Positions 1 to 5,819 of a stretch of DNA of 6,472 nt are shown in pieces. The notes below the pieces were generated by a model. That model had not been told where the DNA came from. It was given only the letters and a program-made list of their open reading frames with translations, and searched no databases. The DNA lies in contig JAABQN010000119.1 of the NCBI GenBank assembly GCA_011391455.1, forward strand, positions 1-6,472, read 5' to 3'. The DNA is from Nitrospiraceae bacterium (lineage in GTDB: Bacteria; Nitrospirota; Nitrospiria; Nitrospirales; Nitrospiraceae). How positions within the stretch are numbered: position 1 is the first letter of the stretch; every line of letters begins with the position of its first letter. The position numbers and the translations under genes are program-made.

Positions 1-368
1 CGGATCGCCATAATCGACGCTGCACTGTTGTACAACATTGCGTTTTCAGACATTTTTGCCATCTCCAGCTCGATGTTCACCGAGTTGGCATCCAGGGGAA
101 TATCTCCCGCTGGCACGGAGCCAAGCTTCCCCGTTACCTGTTGCACCGGGTTTCCGCGTGGACCGATATGCTGACCCTGAGTCACCGCGAGTGAAACAAA
201 ATTTTTCCCACGATTCGCAGCCTGCAAGGAATCCTGGAAATTGAGTTCGGTGGCGCGATAGCCCGGCGTTTCTTCGTTCGCGATGTTCGAAGCGATCACC
301 CGCTGCCTGGCTTGCCGTAAATCCAGCGTGCGATTGAGCAATTGCATGGTGCTATCAAAAATCGTCAT
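1..368 (-). CDS. flgB: Flagellar basal-body rod protein FlgB (partial, C-terminus off the left edge)
   Basis: FlgB forms the proximal rod of the flagellar basal body in the periplasm, next to FlgC, FlgF, FliE and the MS ring. The visible 122 residues begin MTIFDSTMQLLNRTLDLRQ and carry the rod-family N-terminal signature SNIANEETPGY at about residues 27-37. A later amphipathic stretch (PLDANSVNIELEMAKMSENAMLYN, about 91-114) matches the conserved C-terminal helix region of rod proteins. FlgB is usually about 130-140 residues, so only the last 10-20 are missing. The start at 368 is supported by AGGAGGG at 376-382, 7 nt upstream. No signal peptide is expected, because rod proteins leave through the flagellar export apparatus. 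It lies 199 bp downstream of the response regulator in the same orientation and probably heads a flgBC-fliE type operon continuing outside the window. Confidence 0.95.
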   Translation of the reverse strand, partial: MTIFDSTMQLLNRTLDLRQARQRVIASNIANEETPGYRATELNFQDSLQAANRGKNFVSLAVTQGQHIGPRGNPVQQVTGKLGSVPAGDIPLDANSVNIELEMAKMSENAMLYNSAASIMAI

Positions 369-396
369 GGTACTTCCCTCCTGTTGTCGTATCCTC

Positions 397-497
397 ACTA
401 CCCAGGTATTCAGGCTGAAGGGGTTCAGGCTGAAGTGTTCGGAATTTCGACCTTCGACCTTCAGGCTAAACCCCTTCAGCCTATCTACCTGAGTAGT
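397..497. repeat. Long imperfect inverted repeat (101 bp) between response regulator and flgB
   Basis: Positions 397-435 pair with 459-497 to give a stem of up to 39 bp around a 23-nt loop. The inner 24-nt arms (412-435 and 459-482) are nearly perfect complements. Pairing resumes at 403-408 with 486-491 and at 397-401 with 493-497. The left arm contains an exact 12-nt direct repeat, TTCAGGCTGAAG, at 409-420 and 424-435, and related copies lie in the right arm. No T-run follows the stem on the minus strand, so it does not look like a standard intrinsic terminator. In the flgB leader it would form a very stable RNA stem ending about 28 nt before the start codon. It may be a dispersed genomic repeat, an mRNA-stability or processing element, or a partial transcription barrier. 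Confidence 0.85.
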
Positions 498-503
498 CAC
501 CTC

Positions 504-515
504 TGCCGATCGGCA
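504..515. promoter_or_regulatory. 12-bp perfect palindrome, possible operator
   Basis: TGCCGATCGGCA is a perfect dyad in the spacer upstream of flgB and overlaps the -10-like element of the sigma-28-like candidate. It could be an operator for a dimeric regulator or a chance palindrome; a single 12-bp palindrome is weak evidence on its own. Confidence 0.3.
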
Positions 516-533
516 AATAGTGCCGGATGTTTT
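507..533 (-). promoter_or_regulatory. Candidate sigma-28 (FliA)-like promoter upstream of flgB
   Basis: On the minus strand AAAA (533-530) is followed after exactly 15 nt by GCCGATCG (514-507). The enterobacterial FliA consensus is TAAA-N15-GCCGATAA, so 9 of 12 positions match, including GCCGAT in full and the exact spacing. The start point would fall near 500, just before the long hairpin. Against it, flgB is normally an early or middle gene rather than sigma-28 dependent, and the match is not perfect. No convincing sigma-54 element was found in this spacer. Confidence 0.3.
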
Positions 534-567
534 CTGCCCACTCCCTATACCATGGTGAATGACCGGA

Positions 568-1974
568 TTATGCGGAGTCCTGACAACTTGCCCCTCGATA
601 TTCTCGAAGCTTGTTACGTAACGTACGGATGCTGATCCCCAGTTCTTTCGCCGCATGAGTACGATTCTCCCTCACTCGTGTGAGGGTCTGAAAAATCAGT
701 TCCCGCTCCATTTCCCATAGAGAACCGTTTCCGGAAGGCTGCGGTACGGATGAGACTGGAACGGGAGACACCGGCTGGCCGCCGGATTCCACCAACAAGT
801 GGCTCGGAAGGATCGGCTCCTTCCCGGCTAAGAGCACAGCACGTTCCATGACGTTTTGCAGTTCGCGCACGTTCCCCTTCCACCGTCTGTCCTGGAGCAT
901 TGCGTAGGCCTCCGCCGACACTGCCGGCAGCGGAACGCTATTGCGCGCCGCGGAGACTGCCACGAAATGCCTCGCGAGCAATGGAATGTCCGCGGGCCGC
1001 TCCCGCAACGGAGGGACGGTGATAGGGAATACATTCAAACGGTAATACAAGTCCTCCCGAAACCGGCCCTGCTCCACTTCATGGTAGAGCGATCGATTGG
1101 TCGTCCCAATGACCCGAATATTTACCGGCACAGGATCCTTACCTCCTACTCGATCCACTTCCCGCTCCTGGATCACCCGGAGCAACTTGGCCTGCAAACT
1201 CATGTTCATTTCGCTGATTTCATCCAGCAACAATGTGCCGGTATGCGCCATCTCAAACTTGCCGATTTTTTTCATGATGGCGCCGGTAAAGGCTCCACGC
1301 TCATGACCGAACAGTTCGCTCTCCAGAAGCCCGTCGGGTAAGGCCGCACAATTCACGGCAATAAACGGTCTGTGCGCACGAGGGCTTCTACTATGGATAA
1401 AGCGGGCCAACAGTTCTTTCCCTGTGCCGCTTTCTCCATTGATAAGGATCGTGGCTTGACTCGTAGCGACTCCCTCCACGGTACTGAGCAAACGGGCCAT
1501 GCCAGGATCTTGAGTCAGAATGGACCGCTGGTCGATCGGCGCAGGCGATGACGCCGAGGCATCAGCGCCACGCGCTTTCAGATTGGCGATTACTCGCTCG
1601 AGCAGATCCGTGGAAAACGGCTTGAGAATGTAATCGCTTGCCCCGTATTTCATCGCGTCCACGGCGGTCTCCACCGTCCCGTAGGCGGTCATCAGGACCA
1701 TCAACGTCTCCGGCGAGTGGCGTTTGATCTCCTTGATCAGATCGAGACCGCCAAGTCGCGGCATCTTCAGATCGGTCACCACCAACCAGGGTTTATAGCG
1801 GCTGACCCGTTCTACGGCGTCGGCGCCATCGACCGCGCCCTGCGCGTCATAGCCGAGACGACGGACGGACTCCACTAAAGCAGTCCGCATGGATGGATCG
1901 TCATCGACGATCAAGATTCGCTCGGCTTGCGCGGAGGCTTTTGTCTCAAGGCCTACGTCGTCCTGTTCGCTCAT
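568..1974 (-). CDS. fleR: Sigma-54-dependent response regulator, FleR/FlrC-like (REC-AAA+-HTH)
   Basis: A 468-residue NtrC-family activator, complete. The receiver domain spans about residues 18-132, with acidic pocket D24-D26, phospho-acceptor D68 in VVTDLKMP, switch T96 and K118. The AAA+ domain spans about 150-385: Walker A GESGTGKE at 180-187, the sigma-54 contact loop GAFTGA at 227-232, Walker B TLLLDE at 247-252, and the arginine-bearing RFREDLYYRLN at 304-314. A Fis-type helix-turn-helix lies at about 437-459. All residues needed for ATP hydrolysis and sigma-54 remodelling are present, so it should be an active, phosphorylation-controlled activator. The start at 1974 has GAGGAG at 1983-1988, 8 nt upstream, and overlaps the kinase stop by 4 bp (ATGA), implying translational coupling. 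The kinase partner upstream and flgB downstream point to the FleR/FlrC role; the symbol rests on synteny and could be replaced by flrC or flgR. Confidence 0.9.
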   Translation of the reverse strand: MSEQDDVGLETKASAQAERILIVDDDPSMRTALVESVRRLGYDAQGAVDGADAVERVSRYKPWLVVTDLKMPRLGGLDLIKEIKRHSPETLMVLMTAYGTVETAVDAMKYGASDYILKPFSTDLLERVIANLKARGADASASSPAPIDQRSILTQDPGMARLLSTVEGVATSQATILINGESGTGKELLARFIHSRSPRAHRPFIAVNCAALPDGLLESELFGHERGAFTGAIMKKIGKFEMAHTGTLLLDEISEMNMSLQAKLLRVIQEREVDRVGGKDPVPVNIRVIGTTNRSLYHEVEQGRFREDLYYRLNVFPITVPPLRERPADIPLLARHFVAVSAARNSVPLPAVSAEAYAMLQDRRWKGNVRELQNVMERAVLLAGKEPILPSHLLVESGGQPVSPVPVSSVPQPSGNGSLWEMERELIFQTLTRVRENRTHAAKELGISIRTLRNKLREYRGASCQDSA

Positions 1975-3275
1975 GCAGAAGTCTCCTCTTCAACGAAGTG
2001 GCGTTCACCGATCATGGCAGAGACACCGGTTCCGTCTCCGCGATCAGGATCAGGAAGTTCTGACGCCTCGATGCGAACCGCCTCCCGGCGATGTGGAAGC
2101 ACGATCGTCAATGTCGTACCGCGCCCTTCAACGCTCTCCACGTCGATCCGGCCTCGATGCGCTTCGATAATCGCGTGGACGATGGCCAACCCTAACCCGG
2201 TACCTTCGTCCCTCGTGGTGAAAAACGGGTCGAAAATCTTCGAGCGCTGAGCCGCAGGTATGCCTACGCCGGTATCTGAGACCGAAAGACGAAGCGCCGG
2301 TTCTCCGGAAGCCTGTGCCTCTGTGAGAGTCGCCGACAACGTCAACGTTCCACTGCCGGGCATGGCGTGGATGCTGTTCAGAATCAAGTTCAGGAGCACT
2401 TGCTTCATTTGCCCTTCGTCGCACCAAATCCTGGATGCCAGAGGATCGACTTCCAGACGAATGTCGATTCTGGTATTGGCCACGGCATGGGCGGCGAGCG
2501 TCAAGGCATCGAGCATGAGCGCTTCCGTCTCATGCCACTTTCCATGGGAACAGTCCGGTTTGGTATAGAGCAGAAGGTTGGTCAGAAGACGATTCATCAT
2601 GTGGACAGACGATGAAATATGCTCGGCATACCCTCGCAATGCCGGGGCGCCATTCAAATCACGGCGCAGCATCGACGCAAACAGTTCGATACTGCCGAGG
2701 GGATTCCGAATTTCGTGGGCAATCCTACCGACCATCTCGCCCATGGCCGCCAGCCGATTTCTGCGCTGAAGCCGATCTTCAAGTTCTCGTACCGCCGTGA
2801 CGTCCTGAATCAAGAGCAAACTCCCGGCGTGGTGCCCTTCGCTGGTCCGCAAGGCGCGGTGGGAGAGTGCAACAGCCGCCCCCTGCTGCGTCGTCAAGGG
2901 ATAGACGTCGCCGTCCAGCTCTGCCTCCTTGAGACAGGCGGCTAAGGATCGGCCGATAATCTGTCCGCGCGTGAGCCCGAGGAATTGCTCGCCGGCCTGA
3001 TTACAACGTGTGATCGACCCGTCCGTATCCATGACGAGCAATCCCGTCGAAAGCGACTCGACAATCGCCGTTAAGTGTTCCCGCAATTCTTCATTCGCGC
3101 GCAAATTCCGATTGAGCGCCTCGTTACGGTCGGCTAGTTCTACGTCAAGATGCTCTAACCGTGACGTCAATGTCTGATAGGACTGTTGCAACGTCGCCGC
3201 CGCATCGTCGAAACTGCGAAAGGCTTCGTGTAACAACTCGCTATCCGCAGTCGCAGAAATAGGGTGTACGGTCAT
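1971..3275 (-). CDS. fleS: Soluble PAS-domain sensor histidine kinase, FleS/FlrB-like
   Basis: A 434-residue kinase, the likely donor of phosphate to the adjacent sigma-54 regulator. Residues about 13-68 form a charged, coiled-coil-like helix. A PAS domain follows at about 69-160 (IVESLSTGLLVMDTDGSITRCNQAG, ending LLLIQDVTAV). The HisKA dimerisation domain carries H187 in AHEIRNPLGSIE. The HATPase domain shows an N box at 292-305 (N296, N300), G1 DTGVGI at 334-339, F box FDPFF at 348-352 and G2 GTGLGL at 358-363. A 40-residue tail follows. There is no signal peptide or membrane segment, so the input must be cytoplasmic, as in FlrB and FleS. The frame stays open upstream to 3416, but that would overlap the TPR gene by over 130 bp. 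AAGGAG at 3285-3290 favours ATG 3275 (9-nt spacing) or GTG 3278 (6 nt), only a few bases after the TPR stop. Confidence 0.9.
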   Translation of the reverse strand: MTVHPISATADSELLHEAFRSFDDAAATLQQSYQTLTSRLEHLDVELADRNEALNRNLRANEELREHLTAIVESLSTGLLVMDTDGSITRCNQAGEQFLGLTRGQIIGRSLAACLKEAELDGDVYPLTTQQGAAVALSHRALRTSEGHHAGSLLLIQDVTAVRELEDRLQRRNRLAAMGEMVGRIAHEIRNPLGSIELFASMLRRDLNGAPALRGYAEHISSSVHMMNRLLTNLLLYTKPDCSHGKWHETEALMLDALTLAAHAVANTRIDIRLEVDPLASRIWCDEGQMKQVLLNLILNSIHAMPGSGTLTLSATLTEAQASGEPALRLSVSDTGVGIPAAQRSKIFDPFFTTRDEGTGLGLAIVHAIIEAHRGRIDVESVEGRGTTLTIVLPHRREAVRIEASELPDPDRGDGTGVSAMIGERHFVEEETSA

Positions 3276-3279
3276 CACA

Positions 3280-5400
3280 TTATTCTCCTTCATTCGCCTT
3301 TGCCGCTTGGAGGCCTGTTTGCATCGCTCCCGCCGCCCGATGGAACAACGGATCGGTAAATTCTGCGTCTGGCGCCATGGCACTCGTCTGAGCCCCAGTA
3401 CGATTCTTAGCCCCAAGGTTCAGCATGATCTGCACCCTGGCCCATTCGGCCTCTGCAGCATCCGGTCCGGATTTGAGCACCTGTCGGTAGAGCTCCACGG
3501 CCCGTTCCGGTTGATTCAGTTGCCAGAGCAGGTCGGCATACGTCAGAACATCTTGTGGTTCACGGAGGATGTTGTTTCGCAATGCATTCTCGAATGCCGC
3601 GGCGGCCTCCTCTCGTTTCTTTTCTTCCAGCAATGTCCGCGCAAGCGTCAGAAACATCCAGCCTTGCGCCGCATCGCGCGGGTGTAACTTGGTCCAGTGC
3701 CTCATGACCCTGATCGCGCTCCGACGATCTCCCTGCTCAAGCATGGCCGTCGTCAATTGCCGTGAGACCAGCGGCGATCGCGAGCTCTGCGGATACTGAA
3801 GGCGGAAACCCTCGAACACGTTCCTGGCAGCCACAGGGTCGAGCTGATCCAAATAACTCTCGCCAAGGCCAAGAAGCACCTCTTCGTGAAATGCAGTCGC
3901 CTTCCGATTCTTCACCAACGTTTGATAGAGATGCACCGCTTCGGTTGAGAAGCCCAGCCGGCGATGCCTGTCGGCCACCTCCAATAATGTCCTTGTCCCT
4001 ATGTAATGTTGCTCTGGGGCATGGCCATGGCTATGGAACAGCATGACCGCCAGGACATCCTTCTTGTCCTTGAGTGCCGTTTCTAACTGGGGCTTCAGAA
4101 GCGAGGCCAGATGGAGTCCGGCAGTCTGAGGCCACGGATCATCCGGAATGACACCGGTTCGCCGAGTGACGTCTTGATAGACCTTGATGCCTCGTACAGG
4201 GTTTCCTTGCAATTCATAATGTTCAGCTAAATAAAAGAGCGCCTCACTACCGAGAATATCGTTCTGATGTTCAAGAGCGATGGCCTTATAGATTTCCTCT
4301 CCTTTTGATGCATCCAGGTAGGAGAAGCCTCTCCCTTGGATTAGGCCTTCAACTTTTTTTCGCAAGAAGTTCTCTCCTGCCGACGCCGCAATTTCCTGTT
4401 CTTGCCGTGCCAGGCGTATACGAGCGACGACCGCTGCCGCCATATCTGCATACTGCGTCTGTGCTGCCGTATAAAAAAACTCCGACGGCATGCGCAGGCC
4501 GAGCCGGCTGTGACTGTCTCCAAGACGCACGAGCGCCGTACCGGCGTGCCGATGCGAAGGGAAAAGGTTGTACAGGAGGAGATCGATCTCGCATGCTCTT
4601 TTCAGTTCCTGAACCTCAACGAGGGCATTGCCATACTGCTGCAATGCATCGGGATTTTTCCTGAGAAGATTCGGCCATCGCCGATGCAGGAAGTCGTATA
4701 GCGGTACCGCGTCTCGCTTTCGCTTTTGAATGTAGAGGGCATTGGCCTGCTCGAACGTCGCCCTCACGACAAGCCGATCATCCATCGCGCGCTCTCGAAC
4801 TATTCCGAAGGCCCGTTCCGCTTCCGTCCATCGCTCCGACTTTCCCAGTGTGACCCCCAACGCGAGCAACGATCGATCCGCATCGTGATGAGGCAGGTCG
4901 AGGGAAAGAGCATATTGGTAGGCGACAATGGCCTCCTGGTACCATCCCATTTCGGTATAGAGATCGCCGACCCGCCAGAATGCCCTGAACGCATTGGGAT
5001 TCTTCGGATATGCGCCAATAATGCTGCGATATTGCGCAATCGCCTCTCTGCGCCCATGGTCGGTCGGATCCTCCAGCAGAGTGAGTTCCGCCATGAATGC
5101 CTTCAACGGCGGAATCAATGGACTGGTGGAATCGAGAGCGGCAAGCGCATCAAACCCTGCACGGGCTGCGGCATATTGCCCACGAGTGAATGCCTTCACT
5201 GCTTCCTGGAATGGTAACGCCCCTGCCCCCTCGACGGTTCGGTCATAGCGGGGCCCATCGTCAGGCAAGGCGAACGGTGGCGGGGGAGCCTCCGAACTCG
5301 CCTGAGGCTCTCGTGGATCAGCGGCAGATGCAATCTGAAGCGCAGAACCATGCGCAAGCACACAGACGATCAACCAATTGCATAATGCGCTCATTCTCAT
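3280..5400 (-). CDS. Exported TPR-repeat protein of unknown function, first gene of the kinase/regulator operon
   Basis: A 706-residue protein built almost entirely of TPR-like helical hairpins. Residues 1-26 (MRMSALCNWLIVCVLAHGSA, ending ASA before AD) form a convincing Sec signal peptide without a lipobox. A proline-rich linker (about 27-55) follows. TPR or TPR-like repeats are clearest near residues 142-168, 176-203, 286-314, 386-412, 468-497, 506-535, 582-610 and 620-647, with the usual spaced A, G, Y and P. No enzymatic domain is visible. It should act in the periplasm or at the outer membrane, probably as a binding scaffold. ATG 5400 keeps the whole signal peptide; ATG 5394 is nearly as good, and a TTG at 5406 is possible but unneeded. 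No clear Shine-Dalgarno sequence precedes any of them. The stop lies 4 bp before the kinase start, so the genes are co-transcribed. A flagellar role is inferred from context only. Confidence 0.85.
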   Translation of the reverse strand: MRMSALCNWLIVCVLAHGSALQIASAADPREPQASSEAPPPPFALPDDGPRYDRTVEGAGALPFQEAVKAFTRGQYAAARAGFDALAALDSTSPLIPPLKAFMAELTLLEDPTDHGRREAIAQYRSIIGAYPKNPNAFRAFWRVGDLYTEMGWYQEAIVAYQYALSLDLPHHDADRSLLALGVTLGKSERWTEAERAFGIVRERAMDDRLVVRATFEQANALYIQKRKRDAVPLYDFLHRRWPNLLRKNPDALQQYGNALVEVQELKRACEIDLLLYNLFPSHRHAGTALVRLGDSHSRLGLRMPSEFFYTAAQTQYADMAAAVVARIRLARQEQEIAASAGENFLRKKVEGLIQGRGFSYLDASKGEEIYKAIALEHQNDILGSEALFYLAEHYELQGNPVRGIKVYQDVTRRTGVIPDDPWPQTAGLHLASLLKPQLETALKDKKDVLAVMLFHSHGHAPEQHYIGTRTLLEVADRHRRLGFSTEAVHLYQTLVKNRKATAFHEEVLLGLGESYLDQLDPVAARNVFEGFRLQYPQSSRSPLVSRQLTTAMLEQGDRRSAIRVMRHWTKLHPRDAAQGWMFLTLARTLLEEKKREEAAAAFENALRNNILREPQDVLTYADLLWQLNQPERAVELYRQVLKSGPDAAEAEWARVQIMLNLGAKNRTGAQTSAMAPDAEFTDPLFHRAAGAMQTGLQAAKANEGE
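3285..3290 (-). promoter_or_regulatory. Ribosome binding site of the kinase, inside the end of the TPR gene
   Basis: AAGGAG lies within the last codons of the TPR gene and 9 nt before ATG 3275 (6 nt before GTG 3278). It fixes the kinase start just after the TPR stop rather than at the upstream ATG 3293 or 3416, and it implies translational coupling between the two genes. Confidence 0.75.
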
Positions 5401-5417
5401 AGACAAGTTGTAGGTTC

Positions 5418-5433
5418 AGCAAATTCTGTGCCT
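5418..5433 (-). promoter_or_regulatory. Sigma-54 (RpoN) -24/-12 promoter of the TPR-kinase-regulator operon
   Basis: The minus strand reads AGGCAC-AGAAT-TTGCT. Against the consensus TGGCAC-N5-TTGCW it matches 10 of 11 positions, and the invariant GG (5432-5431) and GC (5420-5419) have the required 10-nt separation. The predicted start point is about 5407. Both neighbouring regulators are sigma-54 activators, and in Vibrio and Pseudomonas the flrBC/fleSR genes are sigma-54 dependent under FlrA/FleQ, so the context agrees. The oddity is that the transcript would start only about 7-13 nt before the TPR start codon. Confidence 0.75.
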
Positions 5434-5496
5434 TTGGTATCGGGTAATGAAATACGAGCCATTCGCTATTCAGCACATGATGCATCAGTGAAACCT

Positions 5497-5517
5497 GTCA
5501 AAGGTCCGACGCTTTGA
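5497..5517. promoter_or_regulatory. Possible second, degenerate activator site
   Basis: GTC-N8-GAC at 5497-5510 keeps only the outer triplets of a FleQ box; overlapping it, TCAAAG (5498-5503) and CTTTGA (5512-5517) form a 6-bp dyad. The centre of the GTC-N8-GAC element is 31 bp, about three helical turns, from the centre of the strong dyad at 5525-5544, as expected for paired activator dimers. The match is weak. Confidence 0.25.
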
Positions 5518-5524
5518 TCATGCG

Positions 5525-5544
5525 TCCGTCAATCAATTGACGGA
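5525..5544. promoter_or_regulatory. FleQ-box-like perfect dyad, probable upstream activator site
   Basis: TCCGTCAATCAATTGACGGA is a perfect inverted repeat with 9-bp arms and a 2-bp centre. Its 14-bp core at 5528-5541, GTCAATCAATTGAC, matches the Pseudomonas FleQ consensus GTCaNTAAAtTGAC at 12 of 13 defined positions. The centre lies about 128 bp upstream of the predicted sigma-54 start, a normal distance for an enhancer-binding protein, and about 280 bp from the end of the FleQ-like gene. That the FleQ-like protein binds here is inferred. Confidence 0.7.
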
Positions 5545-5615
5545 GCTGCTACTAAGCAGATGTCAGAGTTCGGTATGAGTGGATTTGGCAGGATGCGGTA
5601 AAACTCTAGGCTAGC

Positions 5616-5630
5616 CGCGCAAGCTGCGCG
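5616..5630. repeat. Small GC-rich hairpin
   Basis: CGCGCA-AGC-TGCGCG forms a perfect 6-bp stem with a 3-nt loop. On the minus strand a TTTT occurs only after about a dozen further bases, too far for a good intrinsic terminator. It could contribute to ending the FleQ-like transcript or belong to a dispersed repeat. Confidence 0.4.
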
Positions 5631-5665
5631 AGACAGGCAGGGCACGGAGTGCTGAGCCACCGGGG

Positions 5666-5791
5666 AGTTCTGAGTTTTGAGTTCTGAGTGCTGAATTCTG
5701 AGTTTGAAGTTCCAAAAACCTCGAACTTCGAACCGTCGTCCGTCTCGCCCTTTCCAGTTCTCCTCTCACTCAGAACTCAGAACCCAGAACT
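5666..5791. repeat. Inverted array of 7-nt repeats (AGTTCTG / CAGAACT)
   Basis: The left arm is five tandem heptamers at 5666-5700: AGTTCTG, AGTTTTG, AGTTCTG, AGTGCTG, AATTCTG. The right arm is three reverse-complement heptamers at 5771-5791: CAGAACT, CAGAACC, CAGAACT. As an inverted repeat, 5666-5690 and 5767-5791 match at 23 of 25 positions. Nested inside is a second perfect stem, GAAGTTC (5706-5712) with GAACTTC (5723-5729). The array begins 28 bp past the stop of the FleQ-like gene, so its RNA would form a long stem at the 3' end of that transcript. No T-run follows. It is probably a lineage-specific intergenic repeat. Confidence 0.85.
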
Positions 5792-5819
5792 TCTTCACCC
5801 GTCCTGCTCGTCGCGTAGC

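Larger units (their letters stand above)
5401..5819. other. 419-bp regulatory spacer between the FleQ-like gene and the TPR operon
   Basis: No credible coding region was found here on either strand. From the TPR side the spacer holds a sigma-54 promoter (5418-5433), a weak dyad (5497-5517), a strong FleQ-box-like dyad (5525-5544), a small GC hairpin (5616-5630) and an inverted array of heptamers (5666-5791) close to the stop of the FleQ-like gene. The half near the TPR gene looks regulatory and the half near the FleQ-like gene looks repetitive. Confidence 0.7.

Noticed and set aside
397..497. Intrinsic terminator after the response regulator gene
   Set aside because: The stem is strong, but no T-run follows it on the minus strand and the stem is far longer than usual terminators.
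509..526. Sigma-54-like GGCAC...TTGC on the minus strand upstream of flgB
   Set aside because: GG and GC are separated by 8 nt instead of the required 10, and sigma-54 is strict about this spacing.
556..563. Half FleQ box (GTCATTCA on the minus strand) upstream of flgB
   Set aside because: Only one arm is present and no matching second arm follows; an 8-nt half-site is expected by chance.
856..1341. 161-codon open frame on the plus strand
   Set aside because: It lies entirely antisense to the AAA+ domain of the response regulator, has no recognisable domain and no ribosome binding site that I could see.
3276..3416. Longer kinase start at 3416 (481 residues)
   Set aside because: It would overlap the TPR gene by more than 130 bp; the extra residues look like a shadow translation, and a good AAGGAG precedes ATG 3275.
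4405..4420. TGGCACGGCAAG on the minus strand inside the TPR gene, resembling sigma-54 elements
   Set aside because: The GG to GC spacing is far too short and the site is inside a coding region.
4726..5217. 163-codon open frame on the plus strand
   Set aside because: It is antisense to the TPR gene, whose coding evidence (signal peptide, repeats) is strong; long antisense frames are common at this GC.
5401..5406. TTG start at 5406 for the TPR protein
   Set aside because: ATG 5400 and ATG 5394 already give a complete signal peptide, and the TTG would lie essentially at the predicted transcription start.
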